A stretch of 64,000 nucleotides of DNA from Plutella xylostella (lineage: Eukaryota > Arthropoda > Insecta > Lepidoptera > Plutellidae). The position numbers were made by a program, and so were the translations under genes. The DNA lies in the NCBI RefSeq assembly GCF_932276165.1, contig NC_064005.1:3596001-3660000 (forward strand), in the 5' to 3' direction. The notes under the pieces were generated by a model. The model was not told the origin of the DNA. It saw nothing but the letters and a program-made list of their open reading frames with translations, and did no database searches. Shown here one piece after another: positions 60,918-64,000 of the stretch (position 1 is its first letter; every line of letters begins with the position of its first letter).

Positions 60918-62542
60918 GAGTGACCTGTGATGTCAACTCACAAGGGTGGCCGTGTTGTTTTGTACTCATACAACAACTTTATACTGGTTTATTTTATGTT
61001 TCTTCTGTAAACATGCATGGCCTCGACGTATTCAATATAAAGATACTATACTTACACATAAATGGTATGTTTGGTGTATGTATGATACTTTCAGTGCTAT
61101 TAATTACTTTATAATCAAATACTTTTTCCAATTATTTTAAATGCGTAATTACGTACTTTTAAAAAAACTGATTTCTTATACACGAAACAGGCTTTTTTCC
61201 CGTAATAATTTTCATTTCAAGAGGTCTCCCCTACGAATTCCTCTGGGATACCGTGAATTGAATGGGTCCGCAATTAAAGTGATTGACTTGACCTGGTGGG
61301 TTACTGCCCTAGGCAGAATTAGAAGGACTTGATCTAGATAAGATTACAAACTAAGTATGAACTAGGATCCTACCTCTCACATGCAAACTTGGCCCACTCA
61401 AAACGAAACTGCATTAAATATCATTGCTTTCAGTTTATTCTACTAGATACTGCTAATTGAAATTATAGAGAAACTTGGAAAACTTGAAGGTAGTTTTCCT
61501 TTCATAAAGTTAATGAAATGTATATCTACGGAAGTGGGTACATCGTAAAGTTACTTAATTATAACGTTATTATTTAAGTTTTGAGCGAACTGCGTACCTA
61601 AATCTTGTCTGTATTTTTACATTATTTAAATTTGAAGTACGTAGGGAGGTACTTGGCTGTTTAATCTAGCCTCTTCAAATACTTATGTTTCAGTAATGAG
61701 GTCAATGACCTCTTGTCTCGACAAGGTCGATTTCTGTATTAATTTTATAGAGGGTGTTGCAAAAGTGGTACAGTAAGTCGAAAAAATATATTTCGGAATG
61801 ACTTGTCGCGTTATCCTGTTAAGTACTTTATGTTACCAACAAATATCAAATCAACACATAAATATTTTATTTGTATAACATTGAATCCATTAAATTAAAT
61901 TATAGATCTTTTTACGACAATTTTTAAATAAATACGACAAAATAAGAACACTTAGATTACCAGCGCAACAGTGGTCTAGATATTGATATGTTACAGAATA
62001 CAGTCCAAAGTCAAGTGTCCGGTTTGTCTGAGTCTGAGATTTATAGCCCCTGCTTGTGTGCAGTCGTCCCGGGACTGGCTTATCTCGCTTCATACTAACT
62101 GGGATTTTGGAAGACCAACAACCTATTCTTGGACATCGATGACTCAACATTTTTAACGTAGCGTAGGTACGCAGTCAGCAAAATAGATATGAACAAACAG
62201 TTTGAGCCTAATGCCGAGTAAATATTAAAGCATTGATTTAAATAAATTTCATTCGAATTTAAGTAGGTAGGTATTTAAAATTACGATTCTAGTTAAATTA
62301 ATAATACATACGCGGTGAATATCGGGAAACGTTCCTGAAATTTCTTCAGAGCATTTGGCTTAAACGAGGCATATTTCCAAATTTAGTAGAATTATCCCAA
62401 AACGGTGGCGCATGCCAAAGCGGCCAGTTCACAAAACAAGGAGCACAACCTACTTTTAGTAATTTAATTTAAAAATTGTCGTAAAAAGGCGAGCTGGTAG
62501 TCTGCGAGAGCATTATATAAGCTATCTGGCGAAGCAAGAAGC

Positions 62543-62737
62543 TTACTCTGACTTTGCGATCACGAGGTTAGGGACCGCTGCCATGCCGACGCTTGGTACA
62601 AGTACAATAGAGATCGTGGTTAGCAGATCTTCTTCTGTAGCGAGGTGTTTGTATGTGGGAGTAGGCGCCCGGGATCCCTCGGGACACGGCGCTGGCGACG
62701 GTCCAGGCCGAGGTTCCGCCCACTTCACTGAGCTCAA
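62543..62737 (-). CDS. Open frame of unknown status near the right edge
   Basis: A 64-codon minus-strand frame with a Pro-rich start (WAEPRPGPSPAPCPEGSRAP) and a hydrophobic end before the stop. Its GC content exceeds that of the flanks. No clear splice acceptor precedes it. It could be a terminal exon, a repeat fragment or chance. Confidence 0.15.
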   Translation of the reverse strand: MSSVKWAEPRPGPSPAPCPEGSRAPTPTYKHLATEEDLLTTISIVLVPSVGMAAVPNLVIAKSE

Positions 62738-64000
62738 CTTTGAAACTAAACCGTGAAGATGAAGCTGAAGGAAACTATTTTACTTTTCTGGACCTATGAT
62801 TTACTTTTTTAAACGATGACAATCAAATTTCAGATTAAGAAAGTAGGTAACTTTAATAACTCGATATATCCCTCAAAAAACGGTGAATGTTCTAATGGAC
62901 AAATGGAGCTGACACGTTCGGGCTGAGCAGCTTCCAAAATGTAAGTTCCTATCACTATATTACCATAACTTTTTCGGCAAAGTGAGCATTTATCTGTAAT
63001 ATAAATGTTTATGAAGTTATTTTATATGTTTTCAGCTGTAGGTTGCATGTTCGTGCTCACTGAACGATTAACTTTTTTCAATCAACTATTTTCTGAATGT
63101 ACCTCGTTTTATTATGAATATGGAACACTGATGAATCCAGAACACATAAATCTGAATCGACAATGAAAACCCCAGCGATTAATCAAAGTTCTCATATGAA
63201 ATATGTAAGACATTCCGGGAATCTTACGATGACAGCTGACTTACGAGTTAGTTTAAAACCTTTTGAAATAGGATAATCCTGAGCGAAGTTGTGCAGACAC
63301 GTCGCTGGCGCCTGTCCAAGGGTGGAGGTATCCAAGCGGGCCACTCCTGTGTGGACTGATAATTCATTATCTTATACCTTATTATATAAGGCATCTTAGG
63401 GCGCACGCGCGCCAACAGAACTAGGGGTCGAAGTGGTCGCCATGGCCGAAATCGGTCGGACCAATCATCATGATCATCATCCTCATCTTATACCCCAGCT
63501 CTACAAAATCAGAACTTGTATTTTTCCAATTAATAGCATTTGTCGATACCTATTTTATTTTAAAGATTAATGCAGACCTTACAGTCAGTTATTCAGTAAA
63601 AAACTGCACTTGCCTCTGACATGCCTACATAACAGTGAATAACATTTCTTGCAATTTCGAGTAAAGAATTTATTATAAAATAATACAGTTATAAGATATG
63701 TGGGTGTAACAGGAAAGGCCCGTGGCTGTGTCATCTGAGCACAAAAAGGATGAAACGAGCACTTTTGTATTTGCCGTAACGTTTCTACTTCGCGCAAGTA
63801 GGCTCAGGTTAATCCCAGATTGGGGGTTAATTTCACGAAAACGACTTCGCTCTACCAACTTGCGAAACAATTGAAATTAAGTATACTTAAATACAATATT
63901 CGTGAGTTGATATTTGGTAAGGTCCTTAAAATAAACCTAGTTTATCTTTGTAAAGGTTGTTCTTTGGTTTCTCACAGTTCTATTTAAGTCAACCACCACT

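Larger units (their letters stand above)
58983..64000. other. Mostly unassigned noncoding DNA to the right edge
   Basis: Contains a repeat fragment at 60350, a GT run at 60888, a single MITE end at 61750 (GGGTGTTGCAAAAGTGGTAC) and an uncertain open frame at 62543. No splice-bounded exon was recognised. Confidence 0.35.

Overview
This window looks like nuclear DNA of an insect, most probably a moth or butterfly. It is AT-rich with no operons or bacterial-type genes. It carries many short interspersed repeats of types I associate with Lepidoptera: tRNA-headed SINEs, LINE 3' tails (for example CCCACTGCTGGGCAAAGGCC), and frequent TAGGTAGGTA runs. The species cannot be named from the sequence.

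Host coding content is very low. The best-supported gene lies on the minus strand and is seen as three GC-rich exons: A (21362-21498), B (20320-20399) and C (5431-5532). All three have AG/GT splice borders and their phases fit exactly (A ends phase 2, B enters phase 2 and ends phase 1, C enters phase 1 and ends phase 1). The introns are 962 bp and 14,787 bp. Upstream exons would lie above 21.5 kb, probably beyond the window, and downstream exons below 5.4 kb or outside it. I do not recognise the product. The only long intact ORF (10722-11924) is an ORF1-type protein of a non-LTR retroelement.

Everything else is intronic or intergenic DNA filled with mobile-element remains. Layout: 0.7-1.7 kb, GC-rich noncoding blocks; 2.8 kb, a near-perfect hairpin MITE; 5.4 kb, exon C; 7.7 kb, a decayed LINE reverse-transcriptase end; 8.7 kb, a hairpin MITE; 10.0-12.1 kb, a SINE followed by the ORF1 element; 12.9-15.2 kb, MITEs including a nested pair; 19.6-20.3 kb, another nested MITE pair ending 15 nt from exon B; 20.6-21.5 kb, exon A and its five partial copies inside a GT microsatellite; 22.8-26.7 kb, MITE and SINE/LINE relics; 29-33 kb, unique DNA with conserved-element-like blocks and a second SINE copy; 34.7-38.5 kb, MITEs and tRNA-like heads; 40-47 kb, several members of one hairpin family, one carrying a nested LINE tail; 49.1-50.9 kb, a 1.9-kb element with recurring TCGACA motifs; 53-57 kb, more MITEs; 57.85-58.98 kb, a foldback-like element with about 16-bp-period arms around a 170-bp tandem repeat; 59-64 kb, mostly unique DNA.

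The most unusual structures are the exon-microsatellite array, in which each copy keeps the splice donor; the foldback-like element at 58 kb; the 49-51 kb element; and three independent nested insertions whose order can be read from the sequence.
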